A stretch of DNA of 64,000 nucleotides from Bradyrhizobium sp. CCGB01 (GTDB lineage Bacteria > Pseudomonadota > Alphaproteobacteria > Rhizobiales > Xanthobacteraceae): NCBI RefSeq assembly GCF_024199795.1, contig NZ_JANADK010000001.1, positions 4,588,001 to 4,652,000 of the forward strand, given 5' to 3'. Positions 35,767-45,626 of this stretch are shown piece by piece (the stretch's first letter is position 1; every line of letters starts with the position of its first letter). The notes under the pieces are model-generated. The model had not been told where the DNA came from. It ran no database searches and saw nothing but the letters and a program-made list of their open reading frames with translations. The translations under genes were made by a program, and so were the position numbers.

Positions 35767-37974
35767 TCAGGATTGATGACGTTCATTACGGCGCGTGAGA
35801 CGGCGCGGAGAGGATTCCTTGAGCGACTTTCCACGGCCAGACAGACTCGGATTTGTCATGAAGTAGTTGTGGACGTTGAAAGGCTCCTCGCCCTTCGCGG
35901 TCTTCATACGCGTTGAGGACCCGTCCGGCAACAATTGCCAGCTCTGCTCATTGTCCTTCAGGTTCGCGACCATGATCTGCTCGAGAACCTGCTGATGCAC
36001 CGTGGGATTTTGCAGCGGACACAGCACCTCGACGCGGCGGTCGAGGTTGCGCGGCATCATATCGGCCGACGAGATATACACAGCCGCTTTCGCGCTCGGC
36101 AGGCCTTGGCCCATGCCGAAGCAATAGATTCGGCCGTGTTCCAGGAAGCGCCCGATGATCGACTTGACGCGGATGTTCTCCGACAGCCCCGGAATGCCGG
36201 GCCTGAGGCAACAGATGCCGCGCACCACGAGCTCGACCTGAACGCCGGCTTGTGAGGCCTCGTAGAGCGCGTCGATGATGTCGGGGTCGACCAGCGCATT
36301 CATCTTCATCCAGACCGCGCCGGGCCGGCCATGCCGCGCATGCGCCGTTTCGCCCTGGATGTGCTCGATGATGCGCTTGCGCAAGGTCAGCGGCGACACC
36401 GCCATCTTTTCCAGGTCGCTCGGCGCGGCATAGCCGGTGATGAAGTTGAACACGCGCGCGGCATCGCGGCCGATGGTCGGGTCCGAGGTGAAATAGGAGA
36501 GGTCGGTGTAGATGCGCGCGGTGACGGGGTGATAGTTGCCGGTGCCGGTGTGGACGTAAGTGGTGAGGCCGCCGCCCTCGCGGCGCACCACCATCGACAG
36601 CTTCGCGTGCGTCTTCAGTTCGAGGAAGCCGTAGACGACCTGCACGCCGGCGCGCTCAAGGTCGCGCGCCCAGCGGATGTTGGCCTCCTCGTCGAAGCGT
36701 GCCTTGAGTTCGATCAGCGCAGTGACGGACTTGCCGGCTTCGGCAGCCTCGGCAAGCGTACGCACGATCGGCGAGTTGTTGGAGGTGCGGTAGAGCGTCT
36801 GCTTGATCGCGACCACGTCCGGGTCGCGCGCGGCCTGCTGGAGGAACTGCACGACCACGTCGAAGGATTCGTAGGGGTGGTGGACGACGAGGTCCTTCTG
36901 CCGGATCGCGGCGAAGATGTCGCCGCCGTGCTCACGCACGCGCTCGGGATGGCGCGGCACGTAAGGGGTGAATTCGAGATCGGGCCGGTCGAGGCGGGTC
37001 AGCTGCGAGAGCTCGTTCATGGCGAGCACGCCGTCGACCAGGAACACCTCGTCATCGGCGGCCGAGAGCGCATGCTGCACGAAGCTGCGCAATTCCTCCG
37101 GCATCTTGGCGTCGATCTCGAGCCGGATCACCGACCCGCGGCGGCGGCGCTTCAGTGCGGTCTCGAACAGGCGGACGAGGTCTTCGGCCTCTTCCTCGAT
37201 TTCGAGCTCGGAGTCGCGGATGATGCGGAAGGCGCCCTGGCCGTGGAGATTGTAGCCGGGGAACAGGCGGTTGATGAACAGCCCGGTCGCCTGCTCCAGC
37301 GAGATCAGCCGGACGACCTTGCCCTCGGCCGGCAACCGGATGAAGCGGTCGATCTTGCCGGGCATGCGGATCAGCGCGTTCATCTGCTTGCCGTCGGCGG
37401 CGCGCGTCAGCTGGAGCGCGATGGTGAAGCCGAGGCTCGGAATGAACGGGAAGGGGTGAGCCGGGTCGATCGCGAGCGGGGTCAACAGCGGGAACACGTT
37501 GTTGAGGAAGTAGTCCTCGATCCAGGTCCGCTCCGCCTTGGTGACGTCCTTGCCGTCGACCAGCACGATGCCGACGTCAGCCAGTGTGCCGCGCAGGTCG
37601 CGCCAGATCGCCTGCTGGTCGGAGGCAAGCTGCGAGACGGTGCGGTTGATCAGCGCGAGCTGCTCCGACGGCGTCAGGCCGTCGGGGCTACGCTCGGCAA
37701 TGCCCTCGCGCACCTGGGCTTTGATGCCGGCGACGCGGACCATGAAGAATTCGTCGAGGTTATTCGCTGAAATCGACAGGAATCGCACCCGCTCCAGCAT
37801 GGGGTGGCTGGGATTGACCGCTTCCTCCAGGACGCGGCGGTTGAAATGCAGCCAGGATAGCTCGCGATTGATGAAGCGCTCGGGGCTCGAGGCAATCGCC
37901 GGAAGGCCCTCGGTCTCCGGAGCTTTTTCTTTAATTTCAACAGCTTGCGCAGAGTCCATCAGAAGTCGGTCCAT
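35767..37974 (-). CDS. ppk: polyphosphate kinase 1
   Basis: The 735-residue Ppk1 reversibly polymerises the ATP gamma-phosphate into polyphosphate. The N-terminal domain begins [20 protein letters not shown]. The head domain has [15 protein letters not shown]. The catalytic histidines lie in [16 protein letters not shown], which carries the autophosphorylated His, and in GRIYCFG further on. An alternative start five codons later (37959) is possible. Operon order is hdaA, then ppk, then ppx. Confidence 0.96.
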   Translation of the reverse strand: MDRLLMDSAQAVEIKEKAPETEGLPAIASSPERFINRELSWLHFNRRVLEEAVNPSHPMLERVRFLSISANNLDEFFMVRVAGIKAQVREGIAERSPDGLTPSEQLALINRTVSQLASDQQAIWRDLRGTLADVGIVLVDGKDVTKAERTWIEDYFLNNVFPLLTPLAIDPAHPFPFIPSLGFTIALQLTRAADGKQMNALIRMPGKIDRFIRLPAEGKVVRLISLEQATGLFINRLFPGYNLHGQGAFRIIRDSELEIEEEAEDLVRLFETALKRRRRGSVIRLEIDAKMPEELRSFVQHALSAADDEVFLVDGVLAMNELSQLTRLDRPDLEFTPYVPRHPERVREHGGDIFAAIRQKDLVVHHPYESFDVVVQFLQQAARDPDVVAIKQTLYRTSNNSPIVRTLAEAAEAGKSVTALIELKARFDEEANIRWARDLERAGVQVVYGFLELKTHAKLSMVVRREGGGLTTYVHTGTGNYHPVTARIYTDLSYFTSDPTIGRDAARVFNFITGYAAPSDLEKMAVSPLTLRKRIIEHIQGETAHARHGRPGAVWMKMNALVDPDIIDALYEASQAGVQVELVVRGICCLRPGIPGLSENIRVKSIIGRFLEHGRIYCFGMGQGLPSAKAAVYISSADMMPRNLDRRVEVLCPLQNPTVHQQVLEQIMVANLKDNEQSWQLLPDGSSTRMKTAKGEEPFNVHNYFMTNPSLSGRGKSLKESSPRRLTRRNERHQS

Positions 37975-38102
37975 CCAGTTCGCCCCAATTTGCGACTTAT
38001 GCGCAAAACCGCCGGGAGCATGTGTTAGTCCGATGACGTTTCGATGACATTGATGTTCCGCCGCCGCGCGCCGTCAAGCGGCCTTGGAGCCGGGGGGCCG
38101 GG

Positions 38103-38876
38103 TCAGGCGTCCCGAAGCAGCTCGGCGGCCAGCGCCCGCGTGACGGGGCGACCGAGGCGCAGGGCCTCGCTGTCGAGCCGTTCCACGGCCTCCCGCGCGG
38201 CGGCCGAAGACCGCTCCAGGCGGGTGGCGAGGTAGCCGACCACGCTCTCGTCCACGGCGAGTTGGCGGTCGGTGCAGAATTTGACGATCAGGCCGCGGAA
38301 GAGCTGGTCGTCGGGCGGCAGCAGCGAGATGACGGGCACGGCGCGCAGCCGCGAGCGCAGGTCGCGCAGATCGATCTCGATCGATGCCGGTACCTCGCGG
38401 CCGGTGAAGAGCACATAGGCGCCATCCTCGCGGGCGAGGTTCATCAGGTGGAACAGGGCGCGCTCGTCGAACGCCCTGGCCCTGAGATCCTCGACCACCA
38501 GCGCACCCGTGGCGAGCGCGCCCGGGACGGTCTCGGCGGTCAGCCCATTGGCCGCGGTCGAGCGGGCGCCTGAAACCTCGGCCCAGATCGCGGCGAGATG
38601 GCTCTTGCCGCTGCCTTCCGGGCCGGCCAGCCACATGATCCGGTTCGGCCATTCCGGCCAAGCATCGATCAGGGCAAGACCGGCTGCGTTGGCGGGGCCT
38701 TCGAGGAAATTGTCCCGGCTGAGGCTCTCCGCATGCGGAAGCGAGAACGCCAATTGTCGGGGATGAACGCGGCCTGCCACGCTTGCTTTGCTCCGTGCCG
38801 GCATGCCGGCTTGTTTGAAGAGATTCGACTTCATCGAGCGGGAGTTGGCCTTTTGCGGGGCCGCATCCCGGCTCAT
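38103..38876 (-). CDS. hdaA: DnaA-related regulatory ATPase HdaA
   Basis: The 257-residue protein corresponds to DnaA domain III without the DNA-binding domain IV. It has a PRQLAFSLPHAESLSRDNFL N-terminus with the clamp-binding-type QLAFSL motif. The P-loop is GPEGSGKSHLAAIW, Walker B ALVVEDL, and a sensor-like Arg segment (LRDLRSRL) follows. In alphaproteobacteria HdaA binds the sliding clamp and promotes hydrolysis of DnaA-ATP. The start at 38876 overlaps the upstream gene's stop (ATGA); an extension to 38909 is rejected. Confidence 0.9.
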   Translation of the reverse strand: MSRDAAPQKANSRSMKSNLFKQAGMPARSKASVAGRVHPRQLAFSLPHAESLSRDNFLEGPANAAGLALIDAWPEWPNRIMWLAGPEGSGKSHLAAIWAEVSGARSTAANGLTAETVPGALATGALVVEDLRARAFDERALFHLMNLAREDGAYVLFTGREVPASIEIDLRDLRSRLRAVPVISLLPPDDQLFRGLIVKFCTDRQLAVDESVVGYLATRLERSSAAAREAVERLDSEALRLGRPVTRALAAELLRDA

Positions 38877-39415
38877 TTGGCCTCGATGGTGCTCATGTGC
38901 CGCAGCCACTCGACAAGATAGAGCGACACGGAGGCGAGCGTGAAGACCGTGACGAGGCCCATCAGGACCTTATCATAGGGGGCCGGGTTGAAGCCGAAGG
39001 CGAGGGAGGCCAGCACCAGCGCCGCATAGGCGACCTGGGCTGCTGTGTTGAGCTTCGACACCTTCGACGGCTTCATCTCGACCGGCTTGTCGAACAGCCA
39101 GGACACGATTACGGCGGCGACGATCATGATGTCGCGCGACACCACCAGGATCACGATCCAGCGCGGAATGTCGCCCCAGATGCCGAGCGCCAGGTAGATC
39201 GAGACCAGCAGGGCCTTGTCGGCGAGCGGATCGAGCAGGGCCCCGAGCTCGCTCGTCATGTTGAAGCGTTTGGCGAGGAAGCCGTCGACCGCGTCGCTGA
39301 TGCCGGCAATGAGGAAGACGGCGAATGCCACCTCCATTTGGCTCGACACGATCGCCCAGACGATGATCGGGACCAGCATGATGCGGCCCAGGGTAATGAT
39401 ATTCGGAATACTCAC
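38873..39415 (-). CDS. CDP-alcohol phosphatidyltransferase, probably PgsA-type
   Basis: From a GTG at 39415 the product is about 180 residues, the usual PgsA length; a longer frame to 39559 would overlap the purM start. It begins SIPNIITLGRIMLVPIIVWA. It carries the family signature D-x2-DG-x2-A-x-R-x8-9-G-x3-D-x3-D, seen as SDAVDGFLAKRF followed by ELGALLDPLADKA. There are about five membrane segments. It should make phosphatidylglycerol phosphate, cardiolipin or a related phospholipid. It leads the minus-strand run to hdaA, ppk and ppx. Confidence 0.88.
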   Translation of the reverse strand: MSIPNIITLGRIMLVPIIVWAIVSSQMEVAFAVFLIAGISDAVDGFLAKRFNMTSELGALLDPLADKALLVSIYLALGIWGDIPRWIVILVVSRDIMIVAAVIVSWLFDKPVEMKPSKVSKLNTAAQVAYAALVLASLAFGFNPAPYDKVLMGLVTVFTLASVSLYLVEWLRHMSTIEAK

Positions 39416-39571
39416 GCGGCGCGTCCTGGCACCCGGTCTGACCTCGAATCCGGCCCCCTTCGAGGCTGAACCGGTTGATATCTCTACATAGTATACGGAG
39501 GTGCGCCATGCGAGCCATTGCGCGTCCCCGGAATTCGACGTAACCAGCCGCAAACCCACTGGAAATCGGGC

Positions 39572-40645
39572 ATGACCGACCGCAAAAACGGCCTCACCTA
39601 CGCCGATTCAGGCGTCGATATCGACGCGGGCAACCGCCTGGTCGACCTGATCAAGCCGATGGTGCGCGCCACCGCACGGCCTGGCGCCGACGCCGAGATC
39701 GGCGGATTCGGCGGCCTGTTCGACCTCAAGGCGGCCGGTTTCAAGGATCCCGTCCTGGTCGCCGCGACCGACGGCGTCGGCACCAAGGTCAAGATCGCGA
39801 TCGAGACCGGGCTGCACGGCGGAATCGGCATCGACCTCGTCGCCATGAGCGTCAACGACCTCGTGGTGCAGGGCGCCGAGCCGCTGTTCTTCCTGGACTA
39901 TTTCGCCTGCGGCAAGCTCGACCCGGAGGCGACCGCCTCGATCGTCGCCGGCGTCGCCGAAGGCTGCCGCGAATCCGGCTGCGCCCTGATCGGGGGCGAG
40001 ACTGCCGAGATGCCCGGCCTCTACAAGGACGGCGATTACGATCTCGGCGGCTTTGCCGTCGGGGCCGCGGAGCGCGGTACGCTGTTGCCGCGCAAGGACA
40101 TCGCCGCGGGCGATGCCGTGATCGGGCTGGCCTCGTCGGGCGTGCACTCCAACGGCTTCTCGCTGGTGCGCAAGATCGTCGAGCAGTCCGGCCTGGGCTT
40201 CGAGGCGCCGGCGCCGTTCGCGCCCGTCATGACGCTCGGCGGCGCGCTGCTGACGCCGACGCGGCTCTACGTCAAATCCTGCCTGCGTGCGATCCGCGAG
40301 ACCGGCGCGGTGAAGGGGCTTGCCCACATCACCGGCGGCGGTTTCACCGACAACATCCCGCGCGTGCTGCCGAACCATCTTGGCGTCGGCATCGATCTCG
40401 CGCGCCTGCCGGTGCTTCCGGTTTTCAAATGGCTGGCCGCGCAGGCCGGTATCGCCGAGCTCGAAATGCTGCGCACCTTCAACTGCGGCATCGGCATGAT
40501 CGCGATCGTCGAGCCCGACAAGGTCGACGAGGTCGTGCAGGTCTTCAGCGACGCCGGCGAAACGGTGGCGCAGCTCGGCACCGTGATCCCGGCCGAGGGC
40601 GAGCACCGCGTCGTCTATAACGGCCACCTCGATCTGGCGCTGTGA
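39572..40645 (+). CDS. purM: phosphoribosylformylglycinamidine cyclo-ligase (AIR synthetase)
   Basis: The 357-residue PurM closes FGAM to AIR in purine synthesis. The start at 39572 gives [20 protein letters not shown], the standard N-terminus. Family motifs seen are [49 protein letters not shown] and [16 protein letters not shown]. The stop overlaps the purN start by one base (TGATG), giving a translationally coupled pair. It is divergent from pgsA. Confidence 0.97.
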   Translation: MTDRKNGLTYADSGVDIDAGNRLVDLIKPMVRATARPGADAEIGGFGGLFDLKAAGFKDPVLVAATDGVGTKVKIAIETGLHGGIGIDLVAMSVNDLVVQGAEPLFFLDYFACGKLDPEATASIVAGVAEGCRESGCALIGGETAEMPGLYKDGDYDLGGFAVGAAERGTLLPRKDIAAGDAVIGLASSGVHSNGFSLVRKIVEQSGLGFEAPAPFAPVMTLGGALLTPTRLYVKSCLRAIRETGAVKGLAHITGGGFTDNIPRVLPNHLGVGIDLARLPVLPVFKWLAAQAGIAELEMLRTFNCGIGMIAIVEPDKVDEVVQVFSDAGETVAQLGTVIPAEGEHRVVYNGHLDLAL

Positions 40646-41298
40646 TGAAGCGCCGCGTCGCCATCCTGATCTCCGGCCGCGGTTCCAACATGTCCGCGTT
40701 GATCAGGGCTGCGGCTGCGCCGGATTTCCCGGCGGAGATCTCGCTCGTGATCTCGAACAAGGCCGGCGCGCTCGGGCTCGAACGGGCCAGGGCGAGCGGC
40801 GTGAACACGCTGGTGATCGAGAGCAAGCCGTTCGGCAAGGACCGCGCCGGCTTCGAAAAGGTGCTGCAGGCGGCGCTCGATCAGCACGGCATCGAGCTGA
40901 TCTGTCTCGGCGGCTTCATGCGCCTGTTCACGGCGGAATTCACCAGGGCCTGGTACGGGCGGATGCTGAACATCCATCCCTCGCTATTGCCCTCGTTCCC
41001 CGGCCTCGACCCGCACGGTCAGGCCTTGCGCGCCGGGGTCAAACTGTCTGGCGCGACGGTGCACTTCGTCATCCCCGAGACCGATGCCGGCCCGATCGTG
41101 ATGCAGGGCGCGGTTCCCGTCAGCGACCACGACACCGCGGACACGCTCTCGGAGCGCATCCTCGAAGTCGAGCATCGCATCTATCCCGAGGCGCTGCGGC
41201 TGCTCGCGACCGGCAAGGTCCGGATCGAGGGCGATGTGTGCAGGACGGACGGCAGCGGACCGTCGGAGAATTTTCTGCTTTCGCCGGTGGTGCGCTGA
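40645..41298 (+). CDS. purN: phosphoribosylglycinamide formyltransferase
   Basis: The 217-residue PurN transfers a formyl group from 10-formyl-THF to GAR. It has ILISGRGSNMSAL (phosphate-binding loop), CLGGFMRLFTAEF, and MLNIHPSLLPSFPG with the catalytic Asn and His. The ETDAGPIVMQGAVPV segment contains the catalytic Asp. The C-terminal part is typical. It begins at the ATG overlapping the purM stop; a GTG three bases earlier is ignored. Confidence 0.97.
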   Translation: MKRRVAILISGRGSNMSALIRAAAAPDFPAEISLVISNKAGALGLERARASGVNTLVIESKPFGKDRAGFEKVLQAALDQHGIELICLGGFMRLFTAEFTRAWYGRMLNIHPSLLPSFPGLDPHGQALRAGVKLSGATVHFVIPETDAGPIVMQGAVPVSDHDTADTLSERILEVEHRIYPEALRLLATGKVRIEGDVCRTDGSGPSENFLLSPVVR

Positions 41299-41335
41299 AG
41301 CGCCCTCGCAGAATACTCGTCTTCGCAAACAAAAT

Positions 41336-41354
41336 CCCCCGGCAGAGCCGGGGG
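41336..41354 (-). terminator. intrinsic terminator of cspA
   Basis: CCCCCGGC-AGA-GCCGGGGG forms a perfect 8-bp stem with a 3-nt loop, followed on the minus strand by ATTTTGTTTG. It lies in the convergent gap between purN and cspA and fits cspA best. Confidence 0.75.
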
Positions 41355-41391
41355 CAACGTCATGATCTCGCGCGCCTGGGCTCGAGAGAAA

Positions 41392-41598
41392 TCAGGAGAC
41401 CTTGAGGTTTTCCGCGGATGCTTTGCCGCGGTTTTCCACGAGGTCGTATTCAACCACCTGGTTTTCATTGAGGGTGGAAAGTCCCGCACGCTCGACGGCG
41501 GAGATGTGGACGAACACGTCCTTATCGCTGCCGTTCGGCTTGATGAACCCATAGCCCTTTGTCGGGTTGAACCATTTGACGGTGCCCTTTTGCGGCAT
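41392..41598 (-). CDS. cold-shock protein (CspA family)
   Basis: The 68-residue single cold-shock domain has RNP1 KGYGFIKP and RNP2 VFVHIS, the surface that binds single-stranded RNA/DNA. A strong GGAGGAGACTGAGG ribosome-binding region precedes the ATG. The gap upstream is long enough (over 250 bp) for the extended 5' leader common in csp genes, though no known leader element was identified. It may be cold-, growth-phase- or constitutively expressed. Confidence 0.95.
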   Translation of the reverse strand: MPQKGTVKWFNPTKGYGFIKPNGSDKDVFVHISAVERAGLSTLNENQVVEYDLVENRGKASAENLKVS

Positions 41599-41970
41599 CC
41601 TCAGTCTCCTCCACTAGATACAAAAACGACGCGGCCGCTTTTTCGCGTGCCACGCCACAAACGGGCTTCCGGAAGTCTGTTCGAGTCTCATTGTCGCGAA
41701 ACGCACAGCCGAGCGGCCAATTCCGATTGTGTCCAATATTGCAACATGAAAATCGCGCGTTAGCAAGCCGCGCACGGATTTCAAGGTCGGCCGGGATGTC
41801 ACCGTCTGCTATTTGCGACCTGTGGCAGGGGAACCACAATCCGGGCAATAGCCTCGGCCATGGTGCGCCAACTGGTTGACCCTCCGTGGCAGTTCGGCAC
41901 AAATCGCCGCACGTGCCGCAGCTCGTGTTGCATTTTTGCGGGCCGCCATTTTGCTTCGGGATTAGTCATC
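41599..41970. promoter_or_regulatory. divergent region between cspA and the barrel protein gene
   Basis: About 370 bp separates the two starts. It should contain the cspA promoter and 5' leader on the minus strand and the promoter of the autotransporter-type gene on the plus strand. Short frames across it are Cys/Arg-rich and not convincing. Confidence 0.4.
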
Positions 41971-43170
41971 ATGTGCTGCACCTCGCAGCTGTCCGGGACA
42001 CGGCAGACGATCGGGCTGGACCGTGTCCGCCGGGTCGCGACTGTGGCCGCCAGGACCATTGCAGCCAAGTCCTTTGCAGCCAAGTCCTTTGCAGTCTTGG
42101 CGCTTGCGCTCGTCGCGATGATGTCGGCGACGCCAGGCTTCGCGCAAAGTCCGACGCCCACACCGACCCCGACGCCTACGGCATCGCCGACCCCGGTCCC
42201 GATGCCAACCTCGACCAATTACGACCTATCGGCGGGCAACAGCGCGCTCAATCTCGGCTCGAATTTTCTGGAGCGGCTGGGCAACCAGGCCTCGGGCGGC
42301 GTCAACCGCGCGTTCCGCACCAATCCCGGCGGTGGCGGCGCCTCGGCGAGCACGGAAGATCCGCGCTATCGCACCTGGTTCGAGGGCTACGCCATCTCGG
42401 TGCGGACCGACGCGCAGGGCGATTTCGTCGGCGACAAGCGCAAGACCTTTGGCGGCGTTGCCGGCTTCGGCGCACGGGTCGCGCCGGGCGTCAATCTCGG
42501 CTTCTCCATCGATCAGAGCCACACCGACGTCGACGTGCCGCTGGCGCTGCAGTCGGCGACGCTCGACCTGACGCAAATCGGCTTCAACGGCTCGGTCGAC
42601 AAGGGACCGTGGACCTGGGCGTTCGCGGTGGTGCACGGTTTCGGCAAGGTCCATTCCAGCCGGGACACCGGCGCCGGTCTTGCGACCGCGGGCTATCGCG
42701 CCGCCGTCGACGGCGCGCTGACCGAGATCAGCTATTACTGGACCAAGGACCAGATGCGCGTCGTGCCCAAGGGCGCGCTCGAATATGTGCGCGCCACCAG
42801 CGTCGCGTTCCAGGAGTCCGGAGGGCTCGACCCACTGAACGTTGGCTCCACTGCACTCTCACGCGCGCGCGTGATGATCGGCGCGGAGATCGGGCGCTAC
42901 TTCATCTACGACCAGAAGATTCTGGACCTGTCGGCCTACGGCAAGTTCGTCGACAATTTCTATCAGAACCTGGGATCGGTGCAGGTCAGCCTCGGAACTC
43001 AAAGCATCGTCGTGCCCGGCATCGGCGAGGGCCGCTACGGCATGGACGCCGGCGCCTCGGCCTCGCTCAGCCTGACCAACACCGCGCGGCTCTACATCAA
43101 CTACGACGGCAAGTTCCGTAACGAGCTGACGTCACATCAGGGCACGGTCGGCTTCGAATACCGGTGGTGA
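41971..43170 (+). CDS. autotransporter-type outer-membrane beta-barrel protein
   Basis: From the ATG at 41971 the product is 399 residues; an extension to 41860 is Cys/Arg-rich and unlikely. A long signal region (AAKSFAAKSFAVLALALVAM, cleavage near PGFAQ) contains an exact 15-bp tandem duplication at 42061-42090. A Thr-Pro repeat linker follows. The rest, from about residue 125, alternates polar and hydrophobic residues and ends EYRW with an aromatic terminus, as in autotransporter beta-domains (WFEGYAISVRTDAQGDF, GFGARVAPGVNLGFSIDQS). No passenger domain is present, so it is probably a stand-alone barrel. Confidence 0.8.
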   Translation: MCCTSQLSGTRQTIGLDRVRRVATVAARTIAAKSFAAKSFAVLALALVAMMSATPGFAQSPTPTPTPTPTASPTPVPMPTSTNYDLSAGNSALNLGSNFLERLGNQASGGVNRAFRTNPGGGGASASTEDPRYRTWFEGYAISVRTDAQGDFVGDKRKTFGGVAGFGARVAPGVNLGFSIDQSHTDVDVPLALQSATLDLTQIGFNGSVDKGPWTWAFAVVHGFGKVHSSRDTGAGLATAGYRAAVDGALTEISYYWTKDQMRVVPKGALEYVRATSVAFQESGGLDPLNVGSTALSRARVMIGAEIGRYFIYDQKILDLSAYGKFVDNFYQNLGSVQVSLGTQSIVVPGIGEGRYGMDAGASASLSLTNTARLYINYDGKFRNELTSHQGTVGFEYRW

Positions 43171-43173
43171 AGC

Positions 43174-43249
43174 GAGCATGATCCGGAAAAGTGTGCAGCG
43201 GTTTTCCCTCGCGACAAACGCGGACCGCGTTTGCGCGGAGATCATGCTC
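43174..43249. repeat. dispersed palindromic repeat, GAGCATGATC type
   Basis: GAGCATGATC (43174-43183) and its exact complement GATCATGCTC (43240-43249) enclose CGGAAAAGTGTGCAGCGG, then TTTTCCC. This is a familiar noncoding element in Bradyrhizobium and related genomes, here between the convergent barrel and LysR genes. It may also serve as a transcript end. Confidence 0.65.
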
Positions 43250-43266
43250 AAAATAACGACCTGCGC

Positions 43267-44277
43267 TCACGTCGGCGTCACCGCGACAGAACCCGTGAGC
43301 CCGAACGCCTCGCGCGCAGCCGTCATGATCGGCACCAGCGCATTCGGATGGATGAACTCGTCGCGGAAGCAGGGATAGGTCTTGGCATCGAAGATCTTCT
43401 TCAGCCAGTCGACCACGATTTTGTGGCGCTCGGAGTTGCGGAATTCCTTGTGATAGGTGAGCCAGAGATCGGCGTGGTGGCTGACGCCGAGATCGACGGC
43501 AATGAGCGGTGCGCCGAGTGCGATCGACACGGTCGGCAGGAAGCCGATGCCGGCGCCGCGCTCCACCGCATAGAGCACGCCGACCGAGGAGTTGGTCTTG
43601 ATCCCGACGATGCCCTCGAGCGATTTCAGTCCGAGCACGCGTGCATAGGCGCCATCGTCGACCTGCGGCGCGCTCTGCTTGATGATGCGGTGATCCTTCA
43701 GCTCGGCCAGGGATGTCGGCACGCCGTAGAGGCGCTCGTATTCCCTGGAGACGAAGGGATAGATGTGCAGGCGGCCGAGCTTGGCGACGATCAGGTCGGG
43801 ATTGGTCGGCGGCTCGAGCTGGATCGCGATGTCGGATTCAAGCCTTGCGACGTCGGCCTGCTCCATCGCGCAGCGCAGATCGACGGTGATCTTGCGATAG
43901 GTCTTCTGGAAATCGATCAGCCGCGGCAGGATCCAGAAATTGCCGGGGCCTTCCGTCACCGCGACACGCACGGTGCCCGCGGTGTCGTTCGACGATCGCG
44001 ACGCACGCCGGAAGACGTTGAAGGCATGACGCTCCATATGCGCGACGTCGGCGATCATCGCGGCGCCTTCATCGCTGAGCGTCAGTCCGCTCTGGTCGCG
44101 CAGGAACAGCTTGCAGTCGATGCTCTCTTCGAGCCGGTCGATCCTGCGCATCAGCGTGGTGGAGGTCAGTCCGAGTTCTTCCGCGGCGTTGCGGAAACTT
44201 TTATATTTTGCGCACGCTAAAAACAATTTCAAATCGTCCCAGGACGCGTCCAGGGCTTCTTCACGGTGCTGCATCAT
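43267..44277 (-). CDS. LysR-family transcriptional regulator
   Basis: From the ATG at 44277 the product is about 336 residues. The N-terminal winged helix-turn-helix is SWDDLKLFLACAKYKSFRNA followed by AEELGLTSTTLMRRIDRLEE. The effector domain extends from about residue 100 (TVRVAVTEGPGNFWILPRL). The tail is longer than usual, with AKTYPCFRDEFIHPNALVP. It is divergent from the acetyltransferase-like gene at 44379 with a 100-bp gap, so control of that cluster is likely. The inducer is unknown. Confidence 0.88.
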   Translation of the reverse strand: MMQHREEALDASWDDLKLFLACAKYKSFRNAAEELGLTSTTLMRRIDRLEESIDCKLFLRDQSGLTLSDEGAAMIADVAHMERHAFNVFRRASRSSNDTAGTVRVAVTEGPGNFWILPRLIDFQKTYRKITVDLRCAMEQADVARLESDIAIQLEPPTNPDLIVAKLGRLHIYPFVSREYERLYGVPTSLAELKDHRIIKQSAPQVDDGAYARVLGLKSLEGIVGIKTNSSVGVLYAVERGAGIGFLPTVSIALGAPLIAVDLGVSHHADLWLTYHKEFRNSERHKIVVDWLKKIFDAKTYPCFRDEFIHPNALVPIMTAAREAFGLTGSVAVTPT

Positions 44278-44378
44278 AGCAGCACCCCGGTGCAATAACT
44301 GCTGCATACTCCTGGTCCCCAACCGCTAAGCTCATCGTCATAGCGGGGCACTAAAGCCTCGGACGATAGAGGCGGGAC

Positions 44379-44996
44379 ATGAGTATGGAAAGGGGCTCGT
44401 TTGCCGCAAGGCATGATTTCGATGCCTTGCCGCTGAGCCCGGACGTCGACGTTCGCTGTGCGCAACCTTCCGAAATCGCCGCGCTTTCCGAAATGGCACA
44501 CCGGCTGGTGCCGGGCGTCCGGATCGGAGCGGCGGAGCTTGCGCGATATTCCACCTATGATCCCGAGAGCATCCTGACGTTCAGCCGCAAGGGCAATCTG
44601 CTCGGCGGCATGGCCTTCCTGTTCCTCAATGACCGTGGGCATGATGCGCTGCTGCTCGACGAGATCTGCCTGACCGCGCCCGAGACGCACTATCTCGCGT
44701 CCGCGAAGGAGGACGTTGCCGCCATCTACATCTGGGCGATCGCGACGGCGGGGCGCGGCATCGCCGGTCTCGGCAAGGCCGCGGCTCATCTGCGTCAGAT
44801 AAGATTTCGCGGCGCGGATTGCTATGCGCAGCCGTCAACCGTGGCCGGACGCGACATCATGAAGGCGACGGGCTTCGAACCCGTCCCGAGCTTCCAGCCC
44901 GATCTCTGGTGTTACGAGCGACCCTGGCATCGGCAGCCGATGCGGATGCCGGGAGCGATCATTCAAGCAAGGAGTTTTGCAGATGCACGGTACTAG
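44379..44996 (+). CDS. GNAT-like acetyltransferase-family protein
   Basis: The 205-residue product has a GNAT-like layout: DVRCAQPSEIAALSEMAHRL as the first beta-alpha unit, GGMAFLFLNDRGHDALLLDE as central strands, then a helix and MKATGFEPVPSFQPDLWCYE at the acceptor side. The canonical R/Q-x-x-G-x-G/A loop is poorly conserved, so acetyl-CoA binding is uncertain. Its last 14 bp overlap the start of the following frameshifted GNAT gene, and it is divergent from the LysR gene. A role in modifying a small molecule under LysR control is inferred. Confidence 0.6.
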   Translation: MSMERGSFAARHDFDALPLSPDVDVRCAQPSEIAALSEMAHRLVPGVRIGAAELARYSTYDPESILTFSRKGNLLGGMAFLFLNDRGHDALLLDEICLTAPETHYLASAKEDVAAIYIWAIATAGRGIAGLGKAAAHLRQIRFRGADCYAQPSTVAGRDIMKATGFEPVPSFQPDLWCYERPWHRQPMRMPGAIIQARSFADARY

Positions 44997-45601
44997 GATT
45001 CCTCTCGCGAAGCCCGACTCCCGCGCCATCACCATCCGCCTCGCGCGCGATCCCGGCGATCTCATGCTGGTCACCGCCATTCGCTCCGCGGTCTATCTGG
45101 CCGAGCAGGATTGTCCGTTCGAAGAGGAGTTCGACGGCAACGACATGGTCGCAGCGCATTTCATCGGCTACGTCGGCAACGAGCCTGCGGGCTGTCTGCG
45201 GGCGCTTCTTCGGCGATTTCGCCAAGGTGGAGCGGCTCGCCGTGCGCCACCAATATCGGCGCTCGCGCGTCTCGTTCAAGCTGGTGCAGGCGAGCGTCGA
45301 CTACGTGAAGCGCAAGGGCTTCCGCAAGATCTACGGCCAGGCGCAGGACCGGCTGGTCGATTTCTGGGCTCATTTCGGCGCCAAGCCGCTCGGTCACAAC
45401 CGCAAGATCACCTTCTCGGATTTCTCCTACACGGAAATGCTGCTGGAGATCGAGCCGGGGCCGGATGCCATCACGCTGGACAGCGATCCCTATGTGATCA
45501 TCCGTCCCGAGGGCGATTGGGACCGGCCTGGCGTGCTCGATGCATCGGCGGGACGGGCAGTGACCTCGCCGCTGCGAGACCTCGCACTCGCCGACCACTG
45601 A
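44983..45601 (+). pseudogene. GNAT family N-acetyltransferase, frameshifted
   Basis: A GNAT gene is split across two frames. The first frame starts at ATG 44983 after AAGGAG and encodes TIRLARDPGDLMLVTAIRSA, followed by EEEFDGNDMVAAHFIGYVGN and EPAGCLR. At about 45,200-45,204 the reading must shift by one base to continue as RFFGDFAKVERLAVRHQYRR, through KGFRKIYGQAQ and WAHFGAKPLGHNRK, to the stop at 45599-45601. The joined protein would be a normal GNAT of about 205 residues with the acetyl-CoA loop. The event is a one-base insertion or a two-base deletion, unless it is an assembly error. Without correction the first frame runs on to 45693 as nonsense. Confidence 0.8.
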
Positions 45602-45626
45602 AACCGGTGCAACTCCGCGCAAGAAA

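Noticed and set aside
41886-43121. 411-residue alternative plus frame over the barrel protein
   Set aside because: Arg/Gln-rich without hydrophobic pattern, whereas the chosen frame has a signal peptide and beta-barrel periodicity.
45202-45601. Programmed frameshifting as the explanation for the split GNAT gene
   Set aside because: No slippery heptamer, internal Shine-Dalgarno-like stimulator or downstream pseudoknot was evident; mutation or sequence error is simpler.
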